Shown piece by piece: positions 35,571-44,850 of a stretch of 64,000 nucleotides of DNA. Position 1 is the stretch's first letter. Every line of letters starts with the position of its first letter. The notes under the pieces are model-generated. The model was given only the letters and a program-made list of their open reading frames with translations, was not told where the DNA came from and ran no database searches. Both the position numbers and the translations under genes were made by a program. The stretch lies in contig NZ_JAVHXT010000004.1 of the NCBI RefSeq assembly GCF_031119335.1, positions 170,774-234,773 on the forward strand, in the 5' to 3' direction. The DNA is from Pedobacter sp. (GTDB lineage: Bacteria; Bacteroidota; Bacteroidia; Sphingobacteriales; Sphingobacteriaceae).

Positions 35571-36218
35571 ATGCAACTTATCATAGACCAAACCATCAAC
35601 TTTGTTAAAAAAACACTTGCCAATGCCGAAGCAGGACACGATTGGTTCCACATAGAACGTGTTTATAAAACAGCCCAACATATTAACGCTAGCGAAAAAG
35701 CCGATGAATTGATAGTTGCTTTAGCAGCACTATTACATGACATTGCCGACAGTAAATTCAACGGTGGCGACGAAGAAATTGGACCGCAAAAAGCTGGAGA
35801 TTTTTTAGAAAGCATTGATGTTGAAACCAACATCATCAACGAAGTAAAGCTCATCATCAAAAACCTTTCTTATAAAGCTAGCTTGGGAGAAATCAACTAT
35901 TTTTCAAAAGAGCTAAATGTTGTACAAGATGCAGATAGGCTTGATGCTATTGGCGCCATTGGCATTGCAAGAGCTTTCACTTATGGTGGTTTTAAGAATA
36001 GGGTTCTGTACGATCCCGAAATAAAGGCTAACCTACAAATGACAAAGGAGGAATATAAAAATACGACTGCCCCTACCATCAATCATTTTTACGAGAAGCT
36101 TTTGTTACTAAAAGATTTGATGAAAACGGATATGGGCAAACAGATGGCACAGCAGCGTCACGATTTTATGCTGACATACCTTGATCAATTTTATCAAGAA
36201 TGGGAAGGAAAGAAATAG
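35571..36218 (+). CDS. HD-domain phosphohydrolase (YedJ-like)
   Basis: 215 aa. The metal ligands of the HD superfamily are visible: H27 (HDWFHIERV), H56-D57 (ALLHDIADSKF) and a later D (VVQDADRLDAIGAIGIARAF). The DRLDAIGAIGIAR stretch is typical of the YedJ/YpgQ group, which hydrolyse nucleotide or similar phosphates. Cytoplasmic, monocistronic. The substrate is uncertain. Confidence 0.88.
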   Translation: MQLIIDQTINFVKKTLANAEAGHDWFHIERVYKTAQHINASEKADELIVALAALLHDIADSKFNGGDEEIGPQKAGDFLESIDVETNIINEVKLIIKNLSYKASLGEINYFSKELNVVQDADRLDAIGAIGIARAFTYGGFKNRVLYDPEIKANLQMTKEEYKNTTAPTINHFYEKLLLLKDLMKTDMGKQMAQQRHDFMLTYLDQFYQEWEGKK

Positions 36219-36341
36219 CATATAAACTTACATTTTTACTATACTTGTAATTGTATTTAACAAACCATCCAACTAAACAACCTTGCTGCTCCATTCATCT
36301 GCTTTCTTAAACTAGCCGGTACCTTCCTGTTTTATAGTTAT

Positions 36342-38258
36342 TTGTTAAACTATCAGCCAAGTAAACTGTTAAAGCTAACCATCTTGAAATCTTTTATCTA
36401 CTTAATCTTATTATTTATACTCCTAGTGCCTAAGGTATCTAATGCACAAGTGCCAGTAAAACTAAATAATGAGGTTAAACAATATATTTTTTCTTACAAT
36501 GAAATTGATGTGTTTGAAGACAATTCAGGAAAACTAACTGTACAGGAAATATCATCCAAGAAATTCCTCCCACTTTTTAAAGGTAGTAAAACCTTTGTTC
36601 CAAAAGCTTTACATAGCAATTCTACCTACTGGTATAAAATAAAAATAAAGAATACCGAAGAACCGGGTTCATTTTTATTAGAGTTTTACGACCAAACCAT
36701 TGATGACATTAAGATATATACGCAAACCAAAACAGGCAGTTTCGAACTTCACAAATTTGGGGCAAAATTAAACTTTAAAAACAGAGAATTTCACCACAAA
36801 AACTTCACCCTCAACGTCAACAGAGAATTTAAAGACCTCCAAACTTATTACATTGCCATTAAAACAGAACAGCCTGCCGCTGTAATGATGGTCTTAAAAA
36901 AAATAGATTGGTTTATACAATATGGCCTGAGAGAATATCTATTGTTAGGGCTTCTATATGGAATGATACTGGTGTTTTGCCTATATAACTTGGTAATGTT
37001 TGTTGCCGTTAGACAAAAACAATACCTATATTATGTAGTGTACAACTTTAGCATCGGTCTATATGAAGTATCATCAAACGGCACAGGGTTTCAGTACTTG
37101 TGGCCAGGCTATCCTGGCTGGAACGAAATCGCCTACGGTGTAGCTCTTTACCTCGCTGTAACTTTTAGTATGCTTTTTACCAGAGAGTTTCTTCATCTTA
37201 AACAAAAGGTGCCTCTATTAGATAAAATAATTGTATGCTACCTCGTTTTACGAACAGCTTTCTTTATATGTTGTCTTTTAATCAACAAACATCTTTTTGT
37301 ATATAAAATCATCGAAGTTATTCCGGTAGCATTGGCCCTATTTTCTGGTGTTTATATCTATCGCAAAGGCTACTATCCAGCTAGGTTTTTTGTGGCTGGA
37401 TACACTTTTATCCTGATAGGAATTGTAATTAGGATTATTAAGGTACTTGGCATTGGAAAAATGCCATTTGGCCCTATTAACTTCTATAGTCTCAGTTTTT
37501 GTTTAATCATGGAGATGCTTTTTGTAACCTTTGCCATTGGCGACAACATTCGCCTGCTAAAAAAGAAAAAAGAGAAGGCTCAACGCCGCATAATTAAGGA
37601 ACTGGAATCAAAACAGGCATTGAAGGACAAACTGAATACCGAACTTGAACAGATTGTTGCACGGCGGACAAAAGAAGTAAGAGAAAAATCAGAAATTATA
37701 ACAGCACAAAACCAAGAACTATTACAGCAAGCCGAAGAAATCAGGAAAATGAACGAGTTCCTGTCTATAGACAACACACAGCTTAAAAAAGATATTAATG
37801 TTGCTACCGAAGCTCGGGTAATGTCGAAAATGATGAGCTATGAAGAATTTATTAAAATTTATCCTGATAACGAAACCTGCTTTCGTTTCTTAAATGAACT
37901 GAAAGAACAGACTAATTTTACTTGTAAAAAGTGTAAACACACAAGCTATTATACCGGCCATCAACCTTATAGTAAGCGATGTGCCTCTTGCGATTATGAA
38001 GAATCTGTTATCTATGGCACCTTGTTCCAAAATAGTCGTATGCCCCTTAACAAAGCCTTTTATATGGTATATATCATTTATACTACCAAAGGTAAAATCT
38101 CATCTTACAAGCTTTCGGAAATATTAGACATTAGGCAAGCCACTTGCTGGGCAAATTTGAATAAAATACGAAATCTTATGGTAGAGCGAAAGCAAGAATT
38201 TAAAAATGCTGGACAAGATGGTTGGAGCAAATTGGTTCTTGTCAAAGAAAACGGTTAA
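36342..38258 (+). CDS. 7TM-DISM membrane sensor fused to an IS1595-transposase-type zinc ribbon and HTH
   Basis: 638 aa. Signal peptide to about 35 (SNAQ), an extracellular 7TMR-DISM2 sandwich (about 45-185), seven membrane helices (about 195-400) and a coiled coil (about 403-485). The cytoplasmic tail at 500-620 matches the N-terminal part of IS1595 transposases: CFRFLNELK, zinc ribbon C528-x2-C531-x15-C547-x2-C550, then YGTLFQNSRMPL and ISSYKLSEILDIRQATCWA. No DDE catalytic domain follows. The start is TTG (36342, or 36384 giving MKSFIYLI); no ATG fits. Likely a membrane-bound DNA-binding regulator, possibly of the adjacent glucan locus. Confidence 0.88.
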   Translation: MLNYQPSKLLKLTILKSFIYLILLFILLVPKVSNAQVPVKLNNEVKQYIFSYNEIDVFEDNSGKLTVQEISSKKFLPLFKGSKTFVPKALHSNSTYWYKIKIKNTEEPGSFLLEFYDQTIDDIKIYTQTKTGSFELHKFGAKLNFKNREFHHKNFTLNVNREFKDLQTYYIAIKTEQPAAVMMVLKKIDWFIQYGLREYLLLGLLYGMILVFCLYNLVMFVAVRQKQYLYYVVYNFSIGLYEVSSNGTGFQYLWPGYPGWNEIAYGVALYLAVTFSMLFTREFLHLKQKVPLLDKIIVCYLVLRTAFFICCLLINKHLFVYKIIEVIPVALALFSGVYIYRKGYYPARFFVAGYTFILIGIVIRIIKVLGIGKMPFGPINFYSLSFCLIMEMLFVTFAIGDNIRLLKKKKEKAQRRIIKELESKQALKDKLNTELEQIVARRTKEVREKSEIITAQNQELLQQAEEIRKMNEFLSIDNTQLKKDINVATEARVMSKMMSYEEFIKIYPDNETCFRFLNELKEQTNFTCKKCKHTSYYTGHQPYSKRCASCDYEESVIYGTLFQNSRMPLNKAFYMVYIIYTTKGKISSYKLSEILDIRQATCWANLNKIRNLMVERKQEFKNAGQDGWSKLVLVKENG

Positions 38259-38695
38259 ATTTCTGTTAACCTTTTCGCTCAGCATTCTCTGTCCCCCGCT
38301 GAGCTTGGCAGATTTCCAAAGACTACTAGCCAAATAATGTTTTTTACTTATTTCGATAAACTGGAAAGCTCAACATAGCACAATATGTTGAGCAAAAGTT
38401 AAGCTTCTTTAGTATTCTCATCTTAATCATCCATTTTACGCAAAATTCTATAAAAAAATATGCCAATTTATGAGGCGTGTTAAAATCTTTATAAGACGAG
38501 TTATCAAAAATAATTTAACTGCTGAAAATCAGCAATTAAGCATAAAAACACTTGTGGTATTTATGCGTATTAATTTTAAATTAAATACTTGATTTACAGT
38601 TATTTATGGTAATTTTTATTTGTTTTTATGCTTTTAAGTTGGATATATTTGTTGCACTATTCAATTAACCAAGTATAAACTTAAGCGAACAAACT
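38259..38695. other. 437-bp region between the 7TM sensor and the polysaccharide locus
   Basis: No gene was seen. It holds several dyads: GCTCAGC/GCTGAGC (38277-38304), a perfect 10-bp stem GCTCAACATA/TATGTTGAGC (38368-38393) and TTAA-TGCTG/CAGCA-TTAA (about 38516-38541). A GCATAAA/TTTATGC dyad follows and then the locus promoter. Without a T-run, the first two are poor terminators. The later ones could be operator sites. Confidence 0.5.
38619..38651 (+). promoter_or_regulatory. Promoter of the polysaccharide utilisation locus
   Basis: TTTG (38619-38622) and TATATTTG (38644-38651) match the -33 and -7 boxes, 21 bp apart. Transcription would start near 38657, about 40 nt before the GTG start of the GH2 gene, and could cover all eight genes because their gaps are short. 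Confidence 0.6.
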
Positions 38696-40540
38696 GTGAT
38701 TACGCGGAAACTACACTCCAAATGGTGTTTGTTGGTTGTTTTGGGGCTAATGCAACTAGCAGCCAACGGTGCCGATCTTTTAACTAACATCCCTGCCAGA
38801 AAAGTAACAAGCCTAAACGGAAAATGGCAATACATCATTGATATTTATGAAACTGGATTTTACGACTACAGATATAAAGAGCGAGCAGAAAACGATCCAG
38901 AAGCCTATTGGAATACCGATGTGCCAGCCCACTCACTAGACCGCAAGGAGCATGGCTACAACGATACCTATACGTTAAATGTTCCGGGCGACTGGAATTC
39001 GCAAGCAGATAAATTTCTATACTATGAAGGCACTGTCTGGTATAAGAAAAGCTTCGACTATCAAAAATCGAGCAAATCCAATAAACTATACCTACATTTT
39101 GGTGCAGTTAGTTATCGTGCTGATGTGTACATCAACGGTAAAAAATTGGGAATGCACAAAGGTTCTTTTAGCCCGTTCAATTTTGAAATCACAGACTCAT
39201 TACTGAAAGAAAAAGATAATTTTTTGGTTGTAAAGGTTGACAACAGGAGATACGCCAACGAAATACCAACATTAAATACAGATTGGTGGAATTATGGAGG
39301 TATTATTAGAGATGTATCATTAGTAGAATTACCAAATACGTTTATTAGCAATTATTTTGTACAACTGGCAAAACCAAATGTAGCTACAAATTTAATACGC
39401 GGCTGGATCGATGTAAAAAATGCTGCTTTAGATGACGAGGTTACCATTGAAATACCTGAATTAAAAATCACAAAAAAGCTTAGATTAAATTCAGAAGGGA
39501 GAGCAATCATCAATTTTAATGCGCCAAAACTCATAAAATGGAGTTTAACCAACCCAAAACTTTATCAGGTAAACATTACTACTGCCTCTGATAAAATAAG
39601 TGAAAAAATAGGGTTCAGAAATATCGAGGTGCAGGGAGAAAAAATTTTACTCAACGGCGAGTCGGTGTTTTTAAGAGGCATAAGCGTTCATGCAGAGATA
39701 CCAGAAGAAGGAAGAAGGGCGCATACACAAAAAGATGCGGAAAAATTACTGGGCTGGGCAAGAGAATTGGGATGTAATATGGTGCGGTTGGCCCACTACC
39801 CCCATGATGAGAAAATGACCCGTTTGGCAGATTCGTTAGGGCTGCTCGTTTGGTCGGAAATACCTGTTTATTGGACTATTGATTTTAAAAGCGAAGAGGT
39901 GCTCTCCAAAGCAAAAACACAGCTAGATGAAATGATAGACAGGGACAAAAACAGAGCCAGCATTATTATTTGGTCGGTTGGAAATGAAACTCCCGTAAGT
40001 GAGGTAAGAACCCGTTTTATGAAAAGCTTGCTGGACGAAGCCAGAAAAATGGACCCCACACGTTTAGTTTCTGCCGCACTAGAAGTGAACTATCATTCAG
40101 AAGAAAACATGAGATGGATTGATGACCCACTTGGCGAATATGTAGATATTGTCTCTTTTAACCAGTATCTGGGCTGGTACGGAGGCACGCCCGAAAGCTG
40201 CCGAACCGCCAATTGGGGCACACACTACAAAAAACCACTATTTATAAGCGAAACAGGAGCCGAAGCTGTGGGTGGCTACCATGCCAAAACAAACCAGCTA
40301 TGGAGCGAGGAGTTCCAAGAATGGTTTTACAAAGAACAAGTGGCCATGCTCAAAAGAATGCCCTCAAATTTTGTAGGTATATCTCCCTGGCTACTGGCCG
40401 ACTTTAGATCTCCCAGAAGAAATAATCCCGTTTATCAACAAGGTTGGAATAACAAAGGACTTTACGACCAACAAGGAAGAAAGAAAAAAGCTTTCTATGT
40501 ACTAAAGGCCTATTACGATGAATTAAGCAAAACAAAATAA
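38696..40540 (+). CDS. Glycoside hydrolase family 2 (beta-glucuronidase/galactosidase-like)
   Basis: 614 aa, exported (signal peptide to about residue 25) when read from GTG at 38696. A sugar-binding domain (VPGDWNSQ, EGTVWYKKSF) and an immunoglobulin-like domain precede the TIM barrel (about 315-614). The acid/base is E431 in WSVGNETP and the nucleophile E519 in FISETGAEA. The motif VRLAHYPHDEKMTRLAD is typical of the beta-glucuronidase side of the family. First gene of the locus, 4 bp before the GH5 gene. Exact linkage and sugar cannot be told. Confidence 0.92.
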   Translation: MITRKLHSKWCLLVVLGLMQLAANGADLLTNIPARKVTSLNGKWQYIIDIYETGFYDYRYKERAENDPEAYWNTDVPAHSLDRKEHGYNDTYTLNVPGDWNSQADKFLYYEGTVWYKKSFDYQKSSKSNKLYLHFGAVSYRADVYINGKKLGMHKGSFSPFNFEITDSLLKEKDNFLVVKVDNRRYANEIPTLNTDWWNYGGIIRDVSLVELPNTFISNYFVQLAKPNVATNLIRGWIDVKNAALDDEVTIEIPELKITKKLRLNSEGRAIINFNAPKLIKWSLTNPKLYQVNITTASDKISEKIGFRNIEVQGEKILLNGESVFLRGISVHAEIPEEGRRAHTQKDAEKLLGWARELGCNMVRLAHYPHDEKMTRLADSLGLLVWSEIPVYWTIDFKSEEVLSKAKTQLDEMIDRDKNRASIIIWSVGNETPVSEVRTRFMKSLLDEARKMDPTRLVSAALEVNYHSEENMRWIDDPLGEYVDIVSFNQYLGWYGGTPESCRTANWGTHYKKPLFISETGAEAVGGYHAKTNQLWSEEFQEWFYKEQVAMLKRMPSNFVGISPWLLADFRSPRRNNPVYQQGWNNKGLYDQQGRKKKAFYVLKAYYDELSKTK

Positions 40541-40544
40541 TTTA

Positions 40545-41777
40545 ATGAAGAAGCTATTATTTATATTATCCGTAGTAATCTGCAGCAGTTTGCAGGCAAA
40601 AGACAAATTTATTGGCGTAAAAGGAAAAGAAATCATAGATGCCGATGGTAATCCCTTCCTCATCAAAGGAACTAATCTGGGTAACTGGCTAGTACCGGAG
40701 GGATATATGTTCAAGTTCAAAAAGACAAATTCTCCCTCTCAAATACATGATATGATTAGCCAGTTGGTTGGCCCTGCCGAGGCAGCCGATTTTTGGACAA
40801 CTTTCCTAGAGAATTATATTACCATAGATGATATCAGATTCCTGAAAAAAACTGGAGTTAACTCTGTTAGGGTGCCTTTTAATTATAAGTTATTTACCAT
40901 TGAAAACTACATGGGCCAAAATGATTCTTCCAGAGGCTTTAAGCTTCTGGATAAAGTAATTGATTGGTGCAAAACAGAAGGTCTTTATGTGATTTTAGAT
41001 ATGCACTGCGCTCCCGGCGGTCAAACTGGCGACAACATTGACGACAGCTACGGATATCCATTTTTATTTGAGAATGAACAAAACCAACAGTTGGCGATAG
41101 AAATTTGGACCAAAATAGCAAAAAGGTATGCAAAAGAACCCACCGTTATGGGCTATGATCTGTTAAACGAGCCGGTAGCGCACTACTTTGATACCAAAAC
41201 CTTAAATGCACTAATTGAACCACTCTATAGAAAACTGACAACCGCAATTAGAAGCGTAGATAAAAATCATATCATTTTTTATGGTGGGGCACAATGGAAT
41301 ACCAATTTCAATATCTTTTCGGAACCATTTGACCAAAAAGCCGTATACACTTTTCACAAATATGGAGATCAGCCTAATTACGCCTCTATTAAGCGTTTTA
41401 TAGAGTTCAGAGAAAAATACAACGTCCCAATTTATATAGGCGAAACCGGAGAAAACACTGATGAATGGGTTAATGAATTTAGGACCCTTCTAGAAAAAAA
41501 TAATATTGGATGGCATTTTTGGCCTTACAAGAAATTAGATAATCCAAAAAATATCATTTCTATCCCACTTCCAAACAATTACCAAACCATTATCGATTAT
41601 GCTGAGAACAACCGTGGTTCTTATAAAGAGATGAGAGAGATTAAAATAAACAGAGCCGAAGTAAAAGAGATTTTAGCGCAGTATCTAGAAAACATCAAAT
41701 ATAAAAACAGTATTCCCAACAGTGGATACATCAAAGCCTTGGGGCTTAACACCGAACAACAAACACGAACCAAATAA
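40545..41777 (+). CDS. Glycoside hydrolase family 5 (exo-beta-1,3-glucanase-like)
   Basis: 410 aa. The signal peptide ends about residue 18. The barrel starts with IKGTNLGNWLVPEG, close to the GVNLGGWLV start of fungal exo-beta-1,3-glucanases. The acid/base is E209 (DLLNEP) and the nucleophile E300 (IYIGETGEN). HCAPGGQTGDN near 154-164 is another shared feature of that GH5 branch. The gene lies 12 bp before susC. Likely trims beta-glucan oligosaccharides in the periplasm; an endo activity cannot be excluded. Confidence 0.88.
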   Translation: MKKLLFILSVVICSSLQAKDKFIGVKGKEIIDADGNPFLIKGTNLGNWLVPEGYMFKFKKTNSPSQIHDMISQLVGPAEAADFWTTFLENYITIDDIRFLKKTGVNSVRVPFNYKLFTIENYMGQNDSSRGFKLLDKVIDWCKTEGLYVILDMHCAPGGQTGDNIDDSYGYPFLFENEQNQQLAIEIWTKIAKRYAKEPTVMGYDLLNEPVAHYFDTKTLNALIEPLYRKLTTAIRSVDKNHIIFYGGAQWNTNFNIFSEPFDQKAVYTFHKYGDQPNYASIKRFIEFREKYNVPIYIGETGENTDEWVNEFRTLLEKNNIGWHFWPYKKLDNPKNIISIPLPNNYQTIIDYAENNRGSYKEMREIKINRAEVKEILAQYLENIKYKNSIPNSGYIKALGLNTEQQTRTK

Positions 41778-41789
41778 ACCAGATAATTT

Positions 41790-44700
41790 ATGACAATAAA
41801 ATTTACACCATTTTATTACCTCGTTTTGGTACTCTGTTTTTGGTGCAATTTTGTAAATGCACAAGCACAAGTATCAATTAAAGGGGTAGTACGAGATGTA
41901 GAAGATAATTCTACCATCCCCGGAGCAGTTGTAAAAGTAAAAGGCACTAACAATGCTACTATTACCGATAGTGATGGAAAATTCACTATTAAAGCAGCTC
42001 AATCGGCTACGCTAACATTTTCTGCCATTGGTATGAAAGCAAAAGAAGTAGCATTAAAAGACGAGGGCGAATTAAATATCCTCCTATCAAAAGATGTACA
42101 AACCTTAAGCGGTGTAGTTGTAGTAGGTTACGGCGTACAAAAGAAAAGCTTGGTTACTGGTGCCATATCATCCATTACCACAAAAGATTTAGAAGTTCCC
42201 GGTATAATGCGGGCAGATCAGGCCTTGCAGGGAAAAAGCCCAGGCGTAACCGTAATGATGAATAGCGGCCAGCCAGGTGCTGGAGTAAGCATCCGTATTA
42301 GAGGAGTTGGCACCAATGGCTCTAATGACCCTCTGTTTATTGTAGATGGATTTCCTAGAGGAGATTTAGAAGCGGTTAACCCTCGCGACATCGAAACTAT
42401 GGAAGTACTAAAAGATGCGGCTTCGGCGGCGATATATGGTGCCCGTGGAGCTAACGGGGTAGTGATTATTACTACCAAATCTGGTAAGGCTGGCAAAAGC
42501 AAACTCGATTACGAGTACTATAGGGGATTTCAAAATATCAGAAAGTATATTGATGTTCTAGATGCTACGCAATATGCTCGCATCCAGAACGAGCTTCATT
42601 TCAATTCTAACTTAGCTCTTCCTTTTTCTGAAACTGAAATCAACAAAATGGGTGCTGGAACAAATTGGCAACGAGAAATTTCCTATCTTAATGCACCTAT
42701 ACAAAACCATCAGGTCTCTCTTTCTGGAGGATCTCCGAAAAACACTTATAGCTCATCATTTTCATACTTCTCACAATCGGGAACTTTGGCTAAAGACAAG
42801 TCAGATTTTGACAGGTATACAGGGCGTATAAATACCAAACAAAATGTAATAGAAGGCATTTTAAATACGGGCATTAACCTAAACGTCACCAACGTAAAAA
42901 GAGCGGCTATTGCTACCAATAGTGGTAACTCTGGGCCTATATTAAGCGCCATTAACATGGATCCTGTTACGCCAGTAATGAATGATGACGGAACTTTTGC
43001 TATCTCCCGTTATGTATCGCAGGAAATCGTGAATCCTATAGCCAGAATTTATTACACAAATGGCTCATCGGGGTACACCAGATTAAATGCAGATGCTTTT
43101 GCCGAAGTAGAAATCATTAGCGACCTGAAGTTCAAAAGCAGTTTAGGTTTAGCACTGCAATACAACGAATCGAGAGGATATACGCCTATTTATTATCTCA
43201 ACTCTACCAATAGAACAGTGGCAACAGGCACAAGTAAGTCTATGTCCGAAAGCAGGGATTTGAACTTGGAGAACACCCTAATCTATAGCAAAAAGGTAAA
43301 AATCCACTCTTTCTCTGTAATGTTGGGAAACACATTAAATACTGGACGAGGCACCAACGTATCAGCCTCAAAAAATGGCTTATTATATGATGATCCCGAA
43401 TATGCTTATTTAGATTTAGCTAAAGACAATACCAGCGCAGCTGCCTCTGGTGGTGCTTGGCACTCTGGATTGGTGTCGTATTTCAGCAGGGCAACTTATG
43501 ATTTTGACAACAAGTACATGATGACAGCAACCTATAGGGCTGATGGCTCATTTAGGTTTGGGAAAAACAACAAATTTGGCTACTTCCCTTCTATTTCTGC
43601 CGGCTGGAATGCTCACCGTGAGAAGTTCTTGGAAAATGTGCGTTTCGTAAACTCGCTGAAAGTTAGAGCAAGCTGGGGCAGAACCGGTAGCGACCAAATT
43701 GGTGATTACGCTTTCGTATCTACCATTAGTACCTATGCCCGCAACTACTACTTCGGAGCCGACGCTCAGCAAATTGGAGCCTCTCCGGCAGGAGTTTCAA
43801 ATCCAGATTTAAAATGGGAAACTTCAGAACAAGCCAACATTGGTGTAGATGCAGAATTATTCAAAAATTTTAGAGTAACTCTTGACCTATACCGCAAAGC
43901 AACCAAAGACCTATTATTAAGAGTTCCTATTCCATTTTATGTGGGTAATGGCGCTCCATTTGGAAATGCAGGAAATGTGTTGAACAAGGGGATAGAACTT
44001 TCACTAGGCTATCAAAAAGATTTTGGAAAACTATATATAGAAGCCAATATAAATGGTGCTTACAATAACAACAAGGTAACCCATGTGGGCAATACCAATG
44101 GTTACATTACTGGCGGAAATGCCAACAACCAAATGGGTGATATTGCTCGTATGGAAGCAGGATTTCCACTAGGCTATTTCTGGATGTACACTATGGATGG
44201 CATTTTTCAGAACCAGGCACAAATCAATAACTACAGGGGGTCAAGCGGCAACTTGATACAGCCCAATGCCGTACCTGGCGATATCATGTATAAGGATTTG
44301 AATGGAGACGGCATAATTGATAGCCGCGACCGCTCTATGGTAGGCTCGCCACATCCCAAATACAACTATGGGTTCAATTTTACGGCCCGTTACGGCAACT
44401 TTGATGTGAACGTATTTTTTAATGGTTTGGCGGGACATCAAATATTCAACAGCCTGCACAGATGGGACTTACCTACCGCAAACTTTCCGGTTGAAATTAT
44501 TAACCGCTGGCACGGTGAGGGAACCACCAATTCTTACCCAAGAATAGCTGCTGGAGATTTAAACGGAAATTTTGCCAACCCTTCTACTTTCTTTTTAGAA
44601 AATGGATCGTACCTAAGACTGCGCAATGCTTCTATAGGCTATACTTTCCGAAATATTAAGGTAGCCAAACTGGATAAGATAAGGTTGTATGCTACAGGAA

Positions 44701-44834
44701 CGAACCTTTTTGTACTAACTAAATATACTGGTTTCGATCCCGAGGTATCTGGTGGTGCTTTAGGTTTAGGTATAGATAAAGGCGTATATCCGCAGCCCCG
44801 AACCATCATGGTTGGCGCATCGGTTGGTTTTTAA
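41790..44834 (+). CDS. SusC-like TonB-dependent oligosaccharide transporter
   Basis: 1014 aa. Signal peptide to about 25. Carboxypeptidase-like beta-sandwich about 27-110 (VSIKGVVRDVEDNSTIPGAV), plug about 115-235 (GYGVQKKSLVTGAISSI, IRGVGTNGSNDPLFIVDG, YGARGANGVVIITTKSG), then the barrel ending in VGASVGF with terminal phenylalanine. Followed 16 bp later by susD, with which it forms the outer-membrane import complex. Confidence 0.96.
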   Translation: MTIKFTPFYYLVLVLCFWCNFVNAQAQVSIKGVVRDVEDNSTIPGAVVKVKGTNNATITDSDGKFTIKAAQSATLTFSAIGMKAKEVALKDEGELNILLSKDVQTLSGVVVVGYGVQKKSLVTGAISSITTKDLEVPGIMRADQALQGKSPGVTVMMNSGQPGAGVSIRIRGVGTNGSNDPLFIVDGFPRGDLEAVNPRDIETMEVLKDAASAAIYGARGANGVVIITTKSGKAGKSKLDYEYYRGFQNIRKYIDVLDATQYARIQNELHFNSNLALPFSETEINKMGAGTNWQREISYLNAPIQNHQVSLSGGSPKNTYSSSFSYFSQSGTLAKDKSDFDRYTGRINTKQNVIEGILNTGINLNVTNVKRAAIATNSGNSGPILSAINMDPVTPVMNDDGTFAISRYVSQEIVNPIARIYYTNGSSGYTRLNADAFAEVEIISDLKFKSSLGLALQYNESRGYTPIYYLNSTNRTVATGTSKSMSESRDLNLENTLIYSKKVKIHSFSVMLGNTLNTGRGTNVSASKNGLLYDDPEYAYLDLAKDNTSAAASGGAWHSGLVSYFSRATYDFDNKYMMTATYRADGSFRFGKNNKFGYFPSISAGWNAHREKFLENVRFVNSLKVRASWGRTGSDQIGDYAFVSTISTYARNYYFGADAQQIGASPAGVSNPDLKWETSEQANIGVDAELFKNFRVTLDLYRKATKDLLLRVPIPFYVGNGAPFGNAGNVLNKGIELSLGYQKDFGKLYIEANINGAYNNNKVTHVGNTNGYITGGNANNQMGDIARMEAGFPLGYFWMYTMDGIFQNQAQINNYRGSSGNLIQPNAVPGDIMYKDLNGDGIIDSRDRSMVGSPHPKYNYGFNFTARYGNFDVNVFFNGLAGHQIFNSLHRWDLPTANFPVEIINRWHGEGTTNSYPRIAAGDLNGNFANPSTFFLENGSYLRLRNASIGYTFRNIKVAKLDKIRLYATGTNLFVLTKYTGFDPEVSGGALGLGIDKGVYPQPRTIMVGASVGF

Positions 44835-44850
44835 TTAATGTAAACAAGTC

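Noticed and set aside
37800..38258. An IS1595 insertion at the end of the 7TM sensor gene
   Set aside because: There is no DDE catalytic domain, no terminal inverted repeats, and the frame runs without break from the coiled coil into the zinc ribbon; a domain fusion fits better.
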